Notes: a model not told the origin generated them from the sequence alone. 64,000 nt of DNA from Roseateles sp. DAIF2 (GCF_015624425.1 NZ_CP049919.1:4650001-4714000); one strand, 5' to 3'; positions 29,520 through 38,912 are shown, counted from the first letter of the stretch. A program made the numbers and translations.

Positions 29520-30434
29520 TCAGTGAGAGCGGATCATCGTGCCGTAGGCTTGATCGCTGAGGATCTCCAGCAGCATCGCGTGCGGCACGCGGCCGTCGAT
29601 GATGTGGACCGCGTTGACGCCGCTCTTGGCCGCGTCGATCGCACCGGCGATCTTGGGGATCATGCCGCCGCTGATCGTGCCGTCGGCCACCAGCTCGTCG
29701 ATGCGCTTCGGGGTCAGCTCGGTCAGCAGCTCGCCCTGCTTGTCCAGCACGCCGCGGATATTGGTCAGCATCAGGAGCTTCTCGGCCTGCAGCACGGTGG
29801 CCAGCTTGGCGGCCACCACGTCGGCGTTGATGTTGTAGCTCTCGTTGTGCTCGCCGAAGCCGATCGGGCTGACCACCGGGATGAACTGGTCGTCCTGCAG
29901 CGCCTTCACGACGCTGGGGTCGATCGAGACGATGTCGCCGACCTGGCCGATGTCATGTTCCTTGCTCGGGTCGTCCTTGTCCTGCACCTTGAGCTTCTTG
30001 GCGCGGATCAGGCCGCCGTCGCGCCCGGTCAGGCCCACGGCCTTGCCGCCCGCGGCATTGATCAGGCCCACCACGTCCTGCTGCACCTCGCCGGCCAGCA
30101 CCCACTCGACCACGTCCATGGTCTCGGCATCGGTGACCCGCATGCCCTGGATGAATTCGCCCTTCTTGCCCAGCTTGCTGAGCAGGCCCTCGATCTGCGG
30201 GCCGCCGCCGTGCACCACCACCGGATTCAGGCCCACCAGCTTGAGCAGCACCACGTCCTCGGCGAAGTCCTGCTGCAGCACCGGATCGGTCATCGCGTTG
30301 CCGCCGTACTTGATCACGATGGTCTTGCCGTGGAACTTGCGGATATAGGGCAGAGCCTGGGACAGGATCTCGGCCTTCTCGCGCGGGGCGATGTGCGAAA
30401 CGTCGGTGCTGTGGGCGCTGGATTCGGTCTTCAT
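29520..30434 (-). CDS. argB: Acetylglutamate kinase ArgB
   Basis: 304 aa. ArgB phosphorylates N-acetylglutamate in arginine synthesis. Conserved elements are the phosphate-binding [28 protein letters not shown] and the C-terminal GGMIPKI and DGRVPHAML. The N-terminal extension with [13 protein letters not shown] is the helix seen in arginine-inhibited hexameric kinases, so feedback inhibition is likely. The start is set by [11 protein letters not shown], 69 bp from the divergent cation transporter. Confidence 0.97.
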   Translation of the reverse strand: MKTESSAHSTDVSHIAPREKAEILSQALPYIRKFHGKTIVIKYGGNAMTDPVLQQDFAEDVVLLKLVGLNPVVVHGGGPQIEGLLSKLGKKGEFIQGMRVTDAETMDVVEWVLAGEVQQDVVGLINAAGGKAVGLTGRDGGLIRAKKLKVQDKDDPSKEHDIGQVGDIVSIDPSVVKALQDDQFIPVVSPIGFGEHNESYNINADVVAAKLATVLQAEKLLMLTNIRGVLDKQGELLTELTPKRIDELVADGTISGGMIPKIAGAIDAAKSGVNAVHIIDGRVPHAMLLEILSDQAYGTMIRSH

Positions 30435-30503
30435 GGCGTGCGGACGAAGATGTTGGATGGAAGCTGCAAACGATTGTAGGGCGCACCCGGCGACGGGCCG
30501 ACA

Positions 30504-31436
30504 ATGCGCGGCATCATGCAAGTAAGCGCCTATCTGAAGCTGTCGGTGGCGGTGGCCCTGGTCACCATCGCCCTGAAGACCGGCGCCTGGTGGTGGACCG
30601 GCTCGGTCAGCCTGGCGGCCGATGCGCTGGAATCCTTCGTCAACCTGGCCGGCGCGCTGTTCGCGCTGGCAATGGTGACGATCGCGCGCCGCCCCGCCGA
30701 CGCGGACCATCCCTTCGGCCATCACAAGGCCGAGTATTTCTCCAGCGGCTTCGAGGGCGTGCTGATCATCGGCGCGGCGCTGGGCATCGCCTGGGCCGCG
30801 CTGCAGCGCCTGCTGGCACCGCAGCCGGTGCAGGGGCTGGACCTGGGCCTGGCGCTGTCGCTCGTCAGCACCCTGCTCAACGGCAGCCTGGCCTGGGCCA
30901 TGCTGCGCAATGCGCGCGTGCACCGCTCGATGGCGCTGGAGGCCGATGCGCGCCATCTGTTCACCGATGTCTGGACCAGCATCGGCGTGATGCTGGGCCT
31001 GCTGGGCGTCTGGGCCACCGGCCTGCTGTGGCTGGACCCCTTGATCGCACTGCTGGTGGCGGCCAATATCCTGCGCGAGGGCGCGCATCTGGTCTGGCGC
31101 TCCTCGCAGGGCCTGATGGACGAGGCGCTGGACGCCGCCACCCAGGCGCAGATCCAGCAGGTGCTGGACGGTTTCGCGCAGCCGCGGCTGATCCGCTTCG
31201 ACCATGTGGCCAGCCGCAATGCCGGTCGGCGCCGCTTCGTCGACCTGCACATGCACATGCCCGCCGGCTGGAGCCTCGGCCGCGCGGCGGCGCTGCGCGG
31301 CACGGTCGAGCAGGCGCTGATGGACGCGGTGCCGGGCCTGCGCGCCAGCATCCAGCTGCTGCCGCTGGACGTGGAGGCCGAGGCGGTGAAGGACGAGCAG
31401 ATGACGGACGAATCCAAACAGGAGCAAGCAAGGTGA
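30504..31436 (+). CDS. Cation diffusion facilitator family transporter
   Basis: 310 aa from ATG 30504 (ATG 30516 is equally possible). The membrane domain has five to six helices. The metal-site residues are in [14 protein letters not shown] and [12 protein letters not shown], and the [17 protein letters not shown] loop is characteristic. The C-terminal cytoplasmic domain ends with [17 protein letters not shown] proteins export Zn, Fe, Mn or Co in exchange for protons; specificity cannot be assigned. The stop overlaps the GTG start of dtd as GTGA. Confidence 0.9.
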   Translation: MRGIMQVSAYLKLSVAVALVTIALKTGAWWWTGSVSLAADALESFVNLAGALFALAMVTIARRPADADHPFGHHKAEYFSSGFEGVLIIGAALGIAWAALQRLLAPQPVQGLDLGLALSLVSTLLNGSLAWAMLRNARVHRSMALEADARHLFTDVWTSIGVMLGLLGVWATGLLWLDPLIALLVAANILREGAHLVWRSSQGLMDEALDAATQAQIQQVLDGFAQPRLIRFDHVASRNAGRRRFVDLHMHMPAGWSLGRAAALRGTVEQALMDAVPGLRASIQLLPLDVEAEAVKDEQMTDESKQEQAR

Positions 31437-31873
31437 TCGCGGTATTGCAGCGGGTCAAGCAGGCCCGCGTCGAGGTGGCGGGGGCGGTGGTGGGCGCGGT
31501 CGGGCCGGGCCTGTTGATGCTGGTCTGCGCCGAGCCGGGCGACGGCGAGGCGCAGGCCGACAAGCTGCTGGCCAAGGTGCTGAAGCTGCGCATCTTCAGC
31601 GACGCGGCCGGCAAGATGAACCAGAGCCTGCAGGACATCGGCGGCGGGCTGCTGATCGTCTCGCAGTTCACCCTGGCTGCCGACACCAGCGGTGGCAACC
31701 GCCCCAGCTTCAGCGGCGCGGCGCCGGCCGAGCTGGGCCGCCACTTGTACAACTACCTGCTGGCGCAGGCCCGCGCAGCACATCCGGAGGTGGGCGCCGG
31801 CGAATTCGGCGCCGACATGCAGGTGCATCTGGTCAACGACGGTCCGGTCACGATCCCGATGCGCATGCAGTAA
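31433..31873 (+). CDS. dtd: D-aminoacyl-tRNA deacylase Dtd
   Basis: 146 aa, GTG start overlapping the transporter stop. Dtd hydrolyses D-amino acids (and Gly) from mischarged tRNA. The active-site motifs [17 protein letters not shown] and the cross-subunit cis-proline motif NDGPVTIPM are intact, and the N-terminus [14 protein letters not shown] is typical. It is translationally coupled to the cation transporter, and VOC and cupin genes follow on the same strand. Confidence 0.97.
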   Translation: MIAVLQRVKQARVEVAGAVVGAVGPGLLMLVCAEPGDGEAQADKLLAKVLKLRIFSDAAGKMNQSLQDIGGGLLIVSQFTLAADTSGGNRPSFSGAAPAELGRHLYNYLLAQARAAHPEVGAGEFGADMQVHLVNDGPVTIPMRMQ

Positions 31874-31912
31874 GTAGATGAGTCAATCATTCACAGCGAT
31901 GGAGACGCCTCG

Positions 31913-32293
31913 ATGATCAGCTACGTGACCCTGGGCAGCAATGCCCTGCCCGCCGCCCGCGCCTTCTACACCGCGGTGCTGGCGCCGCTGGGCCTGGTGC
32001 CCGGCTATGCCAACGACCATATCGCCGGCTTCGGCCCCGAGGGCAAGCCGCAGCTGTGGGTCTGTGCGCCCTATGACGGCAACAAGGCCTGCATCGGCAA
32101 CGGCAGCATGCTGGCGCTGGACGCCACGAGCCGAGCCCAGGTCGACGCGGTCCATGCCGCGGCGCTGGCGGCCGGCGGCACGAGTGAGGGCGCACCTGGT
32201 CTGCGCGACTATGGGCCGAACTTCTATGCCTGCTATTTCCGCGACCTGGACGGCAACAAGCTGGCCGTGGTCTGCCGCGCCGCCGAGGGCTGA
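31913..32293 (+). CDS. VOC (glyoxalase/dioxygenase-fold) family protein
   Basis: 126 aa. A single VOC unit: MISYVTLGSNALPAARAFYTAVLAPLG at the N-terminus and YACYFRDLDGNKLAVVCRA at the C-terminus form the two beta-alpha-beta modules. These small proteins can be enzymes or bind small ligands, and no substrate is indicated. It sits 39 nt after dtd and 13 nt before the cupin gene, so the three may form one transcript. Confidence 0.85.
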   Translation: MISYVTLGSNALPAARAFYTAVLAPLGLVPGYANDHIAGFGPEGKPQLWVCAPYDGNKACIGNGSMLALDATSRAQVDAVHAAALAAGGTSEGAPGLRDYGPNFYACYFRDLDGNKLAVVCRAAEG

Positions 32294-32306
32294 AGGAGCG
32301 ACACCG

Positions 32307-32675
32307 ATGTCCATCGTCCTGATTGACCGCACCGAGGGCCAGGCTCCTGCACTGGACCAGCCGCGCGATGACCGCCGCGTCGCCGGCGCGCCGCTGCGCA
32401 AGACCTGGCTCGCGCATGAGGCCGGGCCGATGAGCGCCGGCACCTGGGAATGCGAGGTCGGCCGCTGGCGCATCGTCTTCCCTCCGGCCAAGCAGGAGTA
32501 TTTCTTCGTGCTGAGCGGCCGGGTGCGGCTGCACGAGCGCGCGGGCGGCGCCTTCACCGAGGTCGGGCCCGGCCAGGGCGCGGTGATCCCGCCGGGCTTC
32601 GAGGGCGAGTTCGAGGTGGTCGAGCCGGTGCGCAAGCAGTTCGTGCTGGTGGAGCTGCCGGGCGGTTCAGTCTGA
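32307..32675 (+). CDS. Cupin-domain protein
   Basis: 122 aa with AAGGAG before the ATG. A single small beta barrel: WRIVFPPAKQEYFFVLSGRVRLHE and GPGQGAVIPPGFEGEFEVVEPVRKQFVLVEL. The layout resembles the EutQ/DUF861-like cupins. The usual metal histidines are not evident, so a binding role is as likely as catalysis. It overlaps the convergent MFS gene by 9 bp. Confidence 0.78.
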   Translation: MSIVLIDRTEGQAPALDQPRDDRRVAGAPLRKTWLAHEAGPMSAGTWECEVGRWRIVFPPAKQEYFFVLSGRVRLHERAGGAFTEVGPGQGAVIPPGFEGEFEVVEPVRKQFVLVELPGGSV

Positions 32676-33884
32676 CCCTTCCGGCGTGCCGCGAAAGCGT
32701 CGCCACAGCGCCAGGTCGTAGCCGATCTTCAGCGCGCCGCACAGCAACAGCGGCGCGGCCGGCCAGCCCGCCGCCAGCAGGGCCGCGCCCAGGCTGGGGC
32801 TGAGGCTGGCGGCCAGGCTGCGCGGCACCGCGGTGAAGCTGGCCGCCGCCGCGCGCTCCGGCGCGCTGACCACCGCCATCACGAAGGCCGAGCGCGCCGG
32901 CACATCCATCTGCGACAGCAGGCTGCGCGCCAGCAGCAGGGCCATGGCCAGCGGCCACTGCGGCACCAGGGCCGCCGCCATCAGCAGCAGGCTGGCGGGG
33001 ATATGGGTCCAGACCATGGTGTTGACCAGGCCCACCCGCTCGGCCAGGCGTGGCGCCAGCCATAGCGACAGGGTGCCCAGCAGGCCGGTCAGGAAGAAGA
33101 AGCGGCCCGCCTCGGCCAGCGAGAGCCCGAAGCGCTGCTGCAGCCAGGCCGCGAGCAGCGCATTGACGATCAGGCCGCCGGCAAAGCTGTCGACGCTGAA
33201 CAGCAGCGCCAGGCGCAGCACCGCGGGCCGCGAGGCGCCCAGCGGCGCCGGCGGCGCTTCGGCCGCCGCGCCCGCCCGGGGCAGGCCGGCATAGAGCAGC
33301 CAGACCAGGGCGCCCACCGCGGCATAGGCGACGAACATCAGGCGCAGCGCGTCGAGCATCGGCAACCGCCATTGCTCGTGCAGCAGCAGCGGCAGGCCGG
33401 AGGCCAGCGCGCCGCAGGCGGCGCTGAGCGAACCGGTCAACGCATAGCGGCCGAACAGCCGGGTGCGGGCATGGCCTTGGGCGGCCACGGCCAGGCGCGC
33501 ATGCTCGATCGGCAGGAACACGCTGACATCGCCCGAGCTCGGGTTCAGGGTGCCGACAAAGGCCACCAGCGCCAGCGGCCAGAAGCCGCAGAGGCCGGCG
33601 AAGCCCAGGCCGGTGGCCGCCATCAGCAGGGCCGCGCCGCGCAGCAGCCGCGGCGCCGGCCAGCGGTGCCCCAGAGCGCCCAGTGCCAGGGTCGCGAAGG
33701 CGGAGCCGGCCAGGGTCAGGGTGGCGATCAGGCCCACCTGCAACAGGCTCAGGCCCAGCGCCTGCAGATAGGCCGGTAGCAGCACCGCGATGAAGCCGTC
33801 GGCAAAGCCGCGCAGGCCGCGCGCCAGCAGCAGCCGGCGGGCCCAAGGCGCGGCGGCGGGGCTTGCGGCGAGGCTGGCGCTCAT
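32667..33884 (-). CDS. MFS transporter
   Basis: 405 aa with about 11-12 hydrophobic helices. The first helix region is RGLRGFADGFIAVLLPAYLQALGLSLLQVGLIATLTLAGSA. A second six-helix half begins near VLRLALLFSVDSFAGGLIVNALLAAWL. An Arg-rich cytoplasmic loop and a central Ala/Pro loop separate the halves. Substrate cannot be inferred. No regulator is adjacent. The start is 20 bp from the gamma carbonic anhydrase stop, on the same strand. Confidence 0.85.
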   Translation of the reverse strand: MSASLAASPAAAPWARRLLLARGLRGFADGFIAVLLPAYLQALGLSLLQVGLIATLTLAGSAFATLALGALGHRWPAPRLLRGAALLMAATGLGFAGLCGFWPLALVAFVGTLNPSSGDVSVFLPIEHARLAVAAQGHARTRLFGRYALTGSLSAACGALASGLPLLLHEQWRLPMLDALRLMFVAYAAVGALVWLLYAGLPRAGAAAEAPPAPLGASRPAVLRLALLFSVDSFAGGLIVNALLAAWLQQRFGLSLAEAGRFFFLTGLLGTLSLWLAPRLAERVGLVNTMVWTHIPASLLLMAAALVPQWPLAMALLLARSLLSQMDVPARSAFVMAVVSAPERAAAASFTAVPRSLAASLSPSLGAALLAAGWPAAPLLLCGALKIGYDLALWRRFRGTPEGSD

Positions 33885-33904
33885 CGCCGCATGCTACCCA
33901 AGCC

Positions 33905-34438
33905 CTAGACGCCCTGCTGGTACTGCCGCTTCAGCCGCACATAGTGCTCGGCCGAGTAGCGCAGATAGGCGATCTCCTCGGCCGTTAGCGCGCGCACCGG
34001 CAACGCCGGCCGGCCCATATAGAGCTGGCCGGAGGCCAGGCGCTTGCCCGGCGGCACCAGGCTGCCGGCGCCCAGCATCACCCGGTCCTCGATCACGGCG
34101 TCGTCCATCACCAGGCTACCCATGCCGATCAGGCATTCGTCGCCGATGCGGCAGCCATGCAGGATCACCGAATGCCCGACGGTCACATGGCTGCCGATCA
34201 GCAGCGGCGAGCCCTCGGGCTTGGCGGCGTTGCGGTGCGAAACATGGCCCATCGTCAGGTCCTGGATATTGCTGGCCTCGCCAATGACGATGCGATTCAC
34301 GTCGCCGCGCAGCACCGCATTGCACCAGACCGAGCTGTCGCGCCCCAGGCTGACATCGCCGATCACCTGGGCCGAGTCGTGCACGAAGACGCCCGCGTCG
34401 AGGCGGGGCTGCTGGTCGAGGAAGGGGGACAGGGCCAT
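33905..34438 (-). CDS. Gamma-class carbonic anhydrase-like hexapeptide-repeat protein
   Basis: 177 aa. A left-handed beta helix of hexapeptide repeats (VIGDVSLGRDSSVWCNAVLRGDVNRIVIG) carries the metal ligands His65 (MGHVSH), His89 and His94 (VGHSVILHGC). A C-terminal helix follows. These YrdA/PaaY-type proteins are trimeric, and some hydrate CO2 or hydrolyse thioesters. The presence of all three ligands supports a metal site. It is the first gene on the minus strand after a long hairpin-rich gap. Confidence 0.9.
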   Translation of the reverse strand: MALSPFLDQQPRLDAGVFVHDSAQVIGDVSLGRDSSVWCNAVLRGDVNRIVIGEASNIQDLTMGHVSHRNAAKPEGSPLLIGSHVTVGHSVILHGCRIGDECLIGMGSLVMDDAVIEDRVMLGAGSLVPPGKRLASGQLYMGRPALPVRALTAEEIAYLRYSAEHYVRLKRQYQQGV

Positions 34439-34736
34439 GGCGGTTTCCAGACGAAATGAGAAGGCTCTTTGCGCGTTGATTGATGACGCTGTGATGGTGA
34501 AGGTCTGGGCGCACGAGGGCGTGCAGGCCTGCTGCTACCTGCCGGGGCCTTGCGGCCCGGGGGTCTGAGCCCGGACACAAGTAGTCCTGAGGACTGCTTG
34601 TGCCTGGCGAAGGATCGGGCCTCAGGCCCGAGCACGGAGCAATTGCGCGTGCCCGCGTCCCGGCGCCACCCGGCTCTTTGCTGGGGCCATCCAAACCACG
34701 CCGGGAGTATCACAAGTCAATGAACAAAGAGCCCAT
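34439..34736. other. Non-coding gap rich in hairpins
   Basis: No convincing gene is seen. The gap holds a 27-bp near-perfect palindrome at 34576-34602 (arms CACAAG/CTTGTG and AGTCC/GGACT, 3-nt loop) and a 7-bp perfect stem TCGGGCC/GGCCCGA at 34615-34631. A GC-rich imperfect hairpin lies near 34540-34562. It is upstream of the carbonic anhydrase gene and may be its long leader. Confidence 0.5.
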
Positions 34737-34761
34737 GAAAAAGCCCGCCGGCGGCGGGCTT
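34737..34761 (-). terminator. Rho-independent terminator of the Bug receptor gene
   Basis: A 9-bp stem AAGCCCGCC/GGCGGGCTT with a 3-nt loop, followed on the minus strand by TTTTTC. It lies 43 nt after the stop of the gene at 34804. Confidence 0.85.
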
Positions 34762-34803
34762 GGGGCAAGGCGTCAGGCAGTCCGCAGGGAATGCCTTCGG
34801 TCC

Positions 34804-35769
34804 TCAGTCAGCATACTGGCCGGCGGCCTTGATGACCGGGGCCCATTTGTTGATCTCGGCTTCGACGAACTTCTTGTGCTCGGCGCCCTCGACGCGCTTG
34901 TCGGTGATGACCACCGCGCCCAGCGCTTCCTGGCGCTTGATGAACTCGGGGTCCTTCAGCGCGGCCTTCAGCGCGGCGTTGAGCTTCTCGACCACGGCCT
35001 TGGGCGTGCCCTTGGGTGCGTACATGCCGTGCCAGATCGACACGTTGAAGCCCTTCAGGCCGGACTCGTCCAGGGTCGGCAGCTTGGCCAGTGCCGGCGT
35101 GGTCAGGCGCTTGGTGGTCGTGACCGCGAAGGCCTTGACCTTGCCCGACTCGATCTGGCTGGTCGTGTTGGTGGTCTGGTCGCACATGATGTCGACCTGG
35201 CCGCCCAGCAGATCGGTCATCGCCGGGCCGGTGCCCTTGTAGGGCACGGTGGTCATGTCGATCTTGACCGCGCTCTGGAACAGCAGGCCGCACAGGTGCG
35301 AGGCGGCACCCAGGCCGGCGTTGGCCAGGTTGATCTTGCCCTTGTTGGCCTCCAGCCACTTGCTCAGCTCGGCATAGTTGTTGGCCGGCAGGGTGGACTT
35401 GCCGATCAGGGTCATCGGCACCTCGTTGATCATGCCGATGTACTCGAAATCGTCCAGGGTCTTGTACTGCAGGTTGCGGTACAGGGCCGGCGAGGTGGCC
35501 ATGCTGATGTGGTGCAACAGCAGGGTGTAGCCGTCCGGCGCGGCCTTGGCGACCTTGGTCGCACCCAGGGTGCCGCCGGCACCGCCGACGTTCTCGATCA
35601 CCAGGGTCGCGTTCAGCGTCTTGCGCAGCGATTCGGCCAGGTCACGCGCCACCTTGTCGGTCGGGCCGCCGGCCGAGAACGGCACCACGATGTTGACGGG
35701 TTTATCGGGATAGGCCCAAACAGCCCCGGCCGCCACGGTGGCTGCCACGGCCAGCAACAGCTTCTTCAT
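34804..35769 (-). CDS. Bug-family tripartite tricarboxylate transporter substrate-binding protein
   Basis: 321 aa from the ATG giving MKKLLLAVAATVAAGAVWA, with GAGAGGA eight bases upstream. After the signal peptide, YPDKPVNIVVPFSAGGPTDKVARDLAE and the GGAGGTLGATKVAKAAPDGYTLL loop are typical of Bug proteins. These bind carboxylated ligands such as dicarboxylates, aromatic acids or amino acids. No membrane components (TctA/TctB) are adjacent, which is common because Burkholderiales encode many orphan Bug receptors. Ligand unknown. Confidence 0.93.
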   Translation of the reverse strand: MKKLLLAVAATVAAGAVWAYPDKPVNIVVPFSAGGPTDKVARDLAESLRKTLNATLVIENVGGAGGTLGATKVAKAAPDGYTLLLHHISMATSPALYRNLQYKTLDDFEYIGMINEVPMTLIGKSTLPANNYAELSKWLEANKGKINLANAGLGAASHLCGLLFQSAVKIDMTTVPYKGTGPAMTDLLGGQVDIMCDQTTNTTSQIESGKVKAFAVTTTKRLTTPALAKLPTLDESGLKGFNVSIWHGMYAPKGTPKAVVEKLNAALKAALKDPEFIKRQEALGAVVITDKRVEGAEHKKFVEAEINKWAPVIKAAGQYAD

Positions 35770-35957
35770 CGTTGTCATCCTCTCTCGGTATCTCGGTTGC
35801 GGAACCCAAATGCTAGGGGACGCTTGTGCGCATGCCGTAGCGGGAATTACGTAAGACCCACCTAGGGTTTCAACCAAGTCATAGATGGGATCGCTATATG
35901 GTTCTTGCGACTCTGTATTGGACGGCATAAGCCCCGGCTGCCATAGTGCCAAGCATC

Positions 35958-36494
35958 ATGCGCAACACCCTCCGCCACCTCCTCGCCACCGCCCTTCTGA
36001 GCCTGTCCGGCCTGCCGGTCCTGGCCGAGCCGGTGTCGGCCAGCATGGCCGAGCAACGCCTGCAGGACGGTGCCCAGGCCTGGGACCTGCGCGCCGATGC
36101 GGCCGCGCTGCTGCCCGGCGCGGTGCGCCTTGACGGCGCGGCGCTGCTGCAGGCCGATGCGGCCGCGCTGGCCCGCGCGGTCTCGGCCGCGGGGATCGAC
36201 CTGTCGCGCGATGTGCTGATCTATGGCGAGCCGGGCGATGCCCGGGCCCTGCAGCTGCACCGGCGCCTGGCCGGCCTGGCCAGCGGCCGGGTCGACTGGC
36301 TGGTCGGTGGCGCCGCCGAATGGCAGATGAGCGGCCGCCAGACCGTGTCCCAGGCGAGCACCCGCCTGCCGGTGCCGCAGGTGCTGGTGGCCTGGGATGC
36401 CGGGCAACCGGCGGCGCGCGGCGCGATGGCCGCGGCCAGCCTGCGCGATCCGGCGGCCTTGGCAGCGCCGGCGCTCGAGCTGGCGGCGCGCTGA
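35958..36494 (+). CDS. Secreted rhodanese-like protein without catalytic cysteine
   Basis: 178 aa from the ATG giving MRNTLRHLLATALLSLSGLPVLA, a signal peptide. The remainder resembles a rhodanese fold: AWDLRADAAALLPGAVRLDGAALL, then DVLIYGEPGDARALQLHRRLAGLASGRVDWLVGGAAEW. The position of the active-site Cys loop is occupied by YGEPGDARA and no cysteine is present in the whole protein. It is therefore not a sulfurtransferase. Similar dead rhodanese domains serve as binding modules. Expressed alone; convergent with the PaaK-like gene. Confidence 0.65.
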   Translation: MRNTLRHLLATALLSLSGLPVLAEPVSASMAEQRLQDGAQAWDLRADAAALLPGAVRLDGAALLQADAAALARAVSAAGIDLSRDVLIYGEPGDARALQLHRRLAGLASGRVDWLVGGAAEWQMSGRQTVSQASTRLPVPQVLVAWDAGQPAARGAMAAASLRDPAALAAPALELAAR

Positions 36495-36510
36495 GCGCCA
36501 CCCCGCTCGC

Positions 36511-37770
36511 TCACTCGTACTTGCGCGCGTCCTCGATCACCCGCCCGTCATTGGGCAGGCTACCGGGGGCCAGGAACTCGACCTCGCCGCGCAGCTTGGT
36601 GACATCGCGGATCGCGCCGGCCACCTGATCGGCCAGGCCCTCGGGCACCGTGCCCGCCAGCTCCAGCCGCAGGCGCATGCGGTCGTTGGCCATCTCGCCC
36701 TCGACCACCAGGCGTGCCCGGCCCAGCAGCGGAAAGCGCCGCACGATCTCGGCCACCTGCGAGGCATGCACGAACATGCCGCGCACCTTGGCGCTCTGGT
36801 CGGCCCGGCCCATCCAGCCCTTGATGCGGGTGTTGCTGCGCCCGGTCGGGCAGCGGCCCGGCAGCACCGCCGAGAGATCGCCGGTGCCGAAGCGGATCAG
36901 CGGATAGTCCGGGTTCAGGGTGGTGACGACCACCTCGCCGACCTCGCCCTCGGGCACCGGGTCGCCGGTGCCGGGCCGCACGATCTCGACGATCACGCCC
37001 TCATCCAGCACCAGGCCCTCGCGCGCCGCGGTCTCGTAGGCGATCAGGCCGATGTCGGCGGTGGCATAGCATTGATAGCCGACCACGCCGCGCGTGGCGA
37101 ACCAGTCGCGCAGCGAGGGCGGGAAGGCCTCGCCGCTGACCAGGGCCTTGCCGATTGAGAGCGGCGGCTGACCAGCCTCGGCCGCCTTGTCCAGCAGGAT
37201 CTTCAGGAAGCTCGGTGTGCCGATATAGGCCTGCGGCTTCAGCTCGGCGATCGCCTGCAGCTGCAGCTCGGTATTGCCGACGCCGCCCGGGAACACGGTG
37301 CAGCCCAGCGCATGGGCGCCGGTCTCCATCATCGAGCCGGCCGGGGTCAGGTGGTAGCTGAAGCTGTTGTGCGCCAGCTCACCGGCGCGCAGCCCGGCGG
37401 CGAACAGCGCGCGGGCCGCGCGCCAGTAGTCCGTGCGCGCACCCTCGGGTTCGTAGATCGTGCCGGGCGACTGGAACACGCGCCGCGTCGCCGCGCCCCA
37501 GCCGATCGCGGCAAAGCCGCCGAAGGGACTGTCCGCGCGGCGCCGCTGCTGGCGCGCCAGCAGCTCATGCTTGCGCGTCACCGGCAGGCGCGCCAGCGCC
37601 GCGCGGCTGTCCACCCGCGCCGCCTCCACGCCGTCCAGCAGCTCGCCGAAGGCCGGCGCACGCGCCTGGGCATGGGCCACCTGGCCGGCCAGCGCGCCCA
37701 TCAGCGCGCGCTCGCGCAGCTCCGGGTCGCGGGTCTCCAGCTCGTCAAAGAAAACAGCAGCCGTCGTCAT
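36511..37770 (-). CDS. Phenylacetate-CoA ligase family AMP-forming enzyme
   Basis: 419 aa. Conserved ANL-superfamily features are GWGAATRRVFQSPGTIYEPEG, QCYATADIGLIAYE and the acidic core PLIRFGTGDLSAVLPG. The C-terminal KVRGMFVHASQVAEIVRRF domain is typical of the PaaK branch, which activates aromatic acids to CoA thioesters. The protein is shorter than PaaK and the N-terminal P-loop is degenerate. It is the last gene of the liv operon and overlaps the conserved small protein by 4 bp. Its place suggests it activates the imported compound. Confidence 0.85.
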   Translation of the reverse strand: MTTAAVFFDELETRDPELRERALMGALAGQVAHAQARAPAFGELLDGVEAARVDSRAALARLPVTRKHELLARQQRRRADSPFGGFAAIGWGAATRRVFQSPGTIYEPEGARTDYWRAARALFAAGLRAGELAHNSFSYHLTPAGSMMETGAHALGCTVFPGGVGNTELQLQAIAELKPQAYIGTPSFLKILLDKAAEAGQPPLSIGKALVSGEAFPPSLRDWFATRGVVGYQCYATADIGLIAYETAAREGLVLDEGVIVEIVRPGTGDPVPEGEVGEVVVTTLNPDYPLIRFGTGDLSAVLPGRCPTGRSNTRIKGWMGRADQSAKVRGMFVHASQVAEIVRRFPLLGRARLVVEGEMANDRMRLRLELAGTVPEGLADQVAGAIRDVTKLRGEVEFLAPGSLPNDGRVIEDARKYE

Positions 37771-38075
37771 CGCTCTTCATCCGTCCAGCGCGCCAGGCGC
37801 TTCTTGATTTCGTCCTGCAAGGCGCGCAGCTCGGCGCTGTTCTTGCAGACCTTGCTGTCCCATTCGGGGCGCTGCAGCGGCTTCTTCGCCAGCCTGGCCG
37901 TCAGGGTCGCCGCGTCGATGCTCAGCTCCAGCACCGTCAGGCCCTTCAAGGTGAACTCGTTGCCACGTTCGGCCAGCTGGCGCTGGTCGCGCAGGAAGCG
38001 TTTCAGCTGGATCAGCGCCACATCGGGCTTGAAGGCCGGCGGGGCGAAGAAGTCCTGTTCGTCGTCACTGCTCAT
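37767..38075 (-). CDS. Conserved small protein of the liv cluster
   Basis: 102 aa, soluble and charged, without membrane or signal segments: MSSDDEQDFFAPPAFKPDVAL at the N-terminus and KNSAELRALQDEIKKRLARW near the end. I do not recognise a domain. It lies 10 nt after livF and overlaps the PaaK-like gene by 4 bp, so it is expressed with the importer. Confidence 0.75.
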   Translation of the reverse strand: MSSDDEQDFFAPPAFKPDVALIQLKRFLRDQRQLAERGNEFTLKGLTVLELSIDAATLTARLAKKPLQRPEWDSKVCKNSAELRALQDEIKKRLARWTDEER

Positions 38076-38085
38076 CTCGCCTCCT

Positions 38086-38895
38086 TCAGGCCAGCCAGCG
38101 CTTGCGGCGCTTGTAGCTTTTCACGTCCTTGAAGCTCTTGCGGTCGCCGCCGCCCATGCCGAGGTAGAACTCCTTGACGTCCTCGTTCTCGCGCAAGGCC
38201 TTGGCCTCGCCGTCCATCACGACGCGGCCGTTCTCCAGGATGTAGCCATAGTCGGCATAGCGCAGCGCCATGCTGGTGTTCTGCTCGGCCAGCAGGAAGG
38301 TGGTGCCCTCCTTGGCGTTCAGGTCCCTGACGATCTCGAACACCTCCTCGACGATCTGCGGCGCCAGGCCCATCGAGGGCTCGTCCAGCAGCACCATCTT
38401 CGGATTGGCCATCAGCGCGCGGCCGATCGCGCACATCTGCTGCTCGCCGCCCGAGGTGTAGGCGGCCTGGCTGCCGCGGCGCGTCTTCAGGCGCGGGAAG
38501 TAGTTGTAGACCTTTTCCAGGGTCGCATTGACCGCCGCCTTGCCGTCCTTGCGGGTGTAGGCACCGGTCATCAGGTTCTCCTCGATGCTCAGGTGGGCGA
38601 AGCAATGCCGGCCCTCCATCACCTGGATCACGCCGCGGTTGACCATGTCCGAGGTGCTGAGCTTCTCGATGCGCTCGCCGCGCAGCTCGATGCTGCCCTT
38701 GGTGACCTCGCCGCGCTCGCCGGCCAACAGATTCGAGACCGCGCGCAGAGTAGTCGTCTTGCCGGCGCCGTTGCCGCCCAGCAGGGCCACGACCGCGCCC
38801 TCCCTGACCTGCAGGGAGACGCCCTTCAGCACCAGGATCACATGGTTGTAGATCACCTCGATGCCGTTGACGTTCAAAAGCACATTGCTGCTCAT
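38086..38895 (-). CDS. livF: Liv-type ABC transporter ATP-binding protein LivF
   Basis: 269 aa. Walker A GGNGAGKTT, signature YTSGGEQQMCAIGRAL and Walker B MVLLDEPSMGLAP are all present. The form is the LivF type, with MEGRHCFAHLSIEENLMTGAYTRKD. It powers import together with LivG. The C-terminal 25 residues, rich in Lys/Arg (FKDVKSYKRRKRWLA), are longer than in E. coli LivF. The gene follows livK after a 79-bp gap with two hairpins. Confidence 0.94.
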   Translation of the reverse strand: MSSNVLLNVNGIEVIYNHVILVLKGVSLQVREGAVVALLGGNGAGKTTTLRAVSNLLAGERGEVTKGSIELRGERIEKLSTSDMVNRGVIQVMEGRHCFAHLSIEENLMTGAYTRKDGKAAVNATLEKVYNYFPRLKTRRGSQAAYTSGGEQQMCAIGRALMANPKMVLLDEPSMGLAPQIVEEVFEIVRDLNAKEGTTFLLAEQNTSMALRYADYGYILENGRVVMDGEAKALRENEDVKEFYLGMGGGDRKSFKDVKSYKRRKRWLA

Positions 38896-38912
38896 AAGGG
38901 GTCCTCGTGACT

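Noticed and set aside
34600..35865. Plus-strand open frame over the Bug receptor gene and the gap before it
   Set aside because: Low-complexity shadow composition, runs across a clear terminator, and no start or ribosome-binding site.
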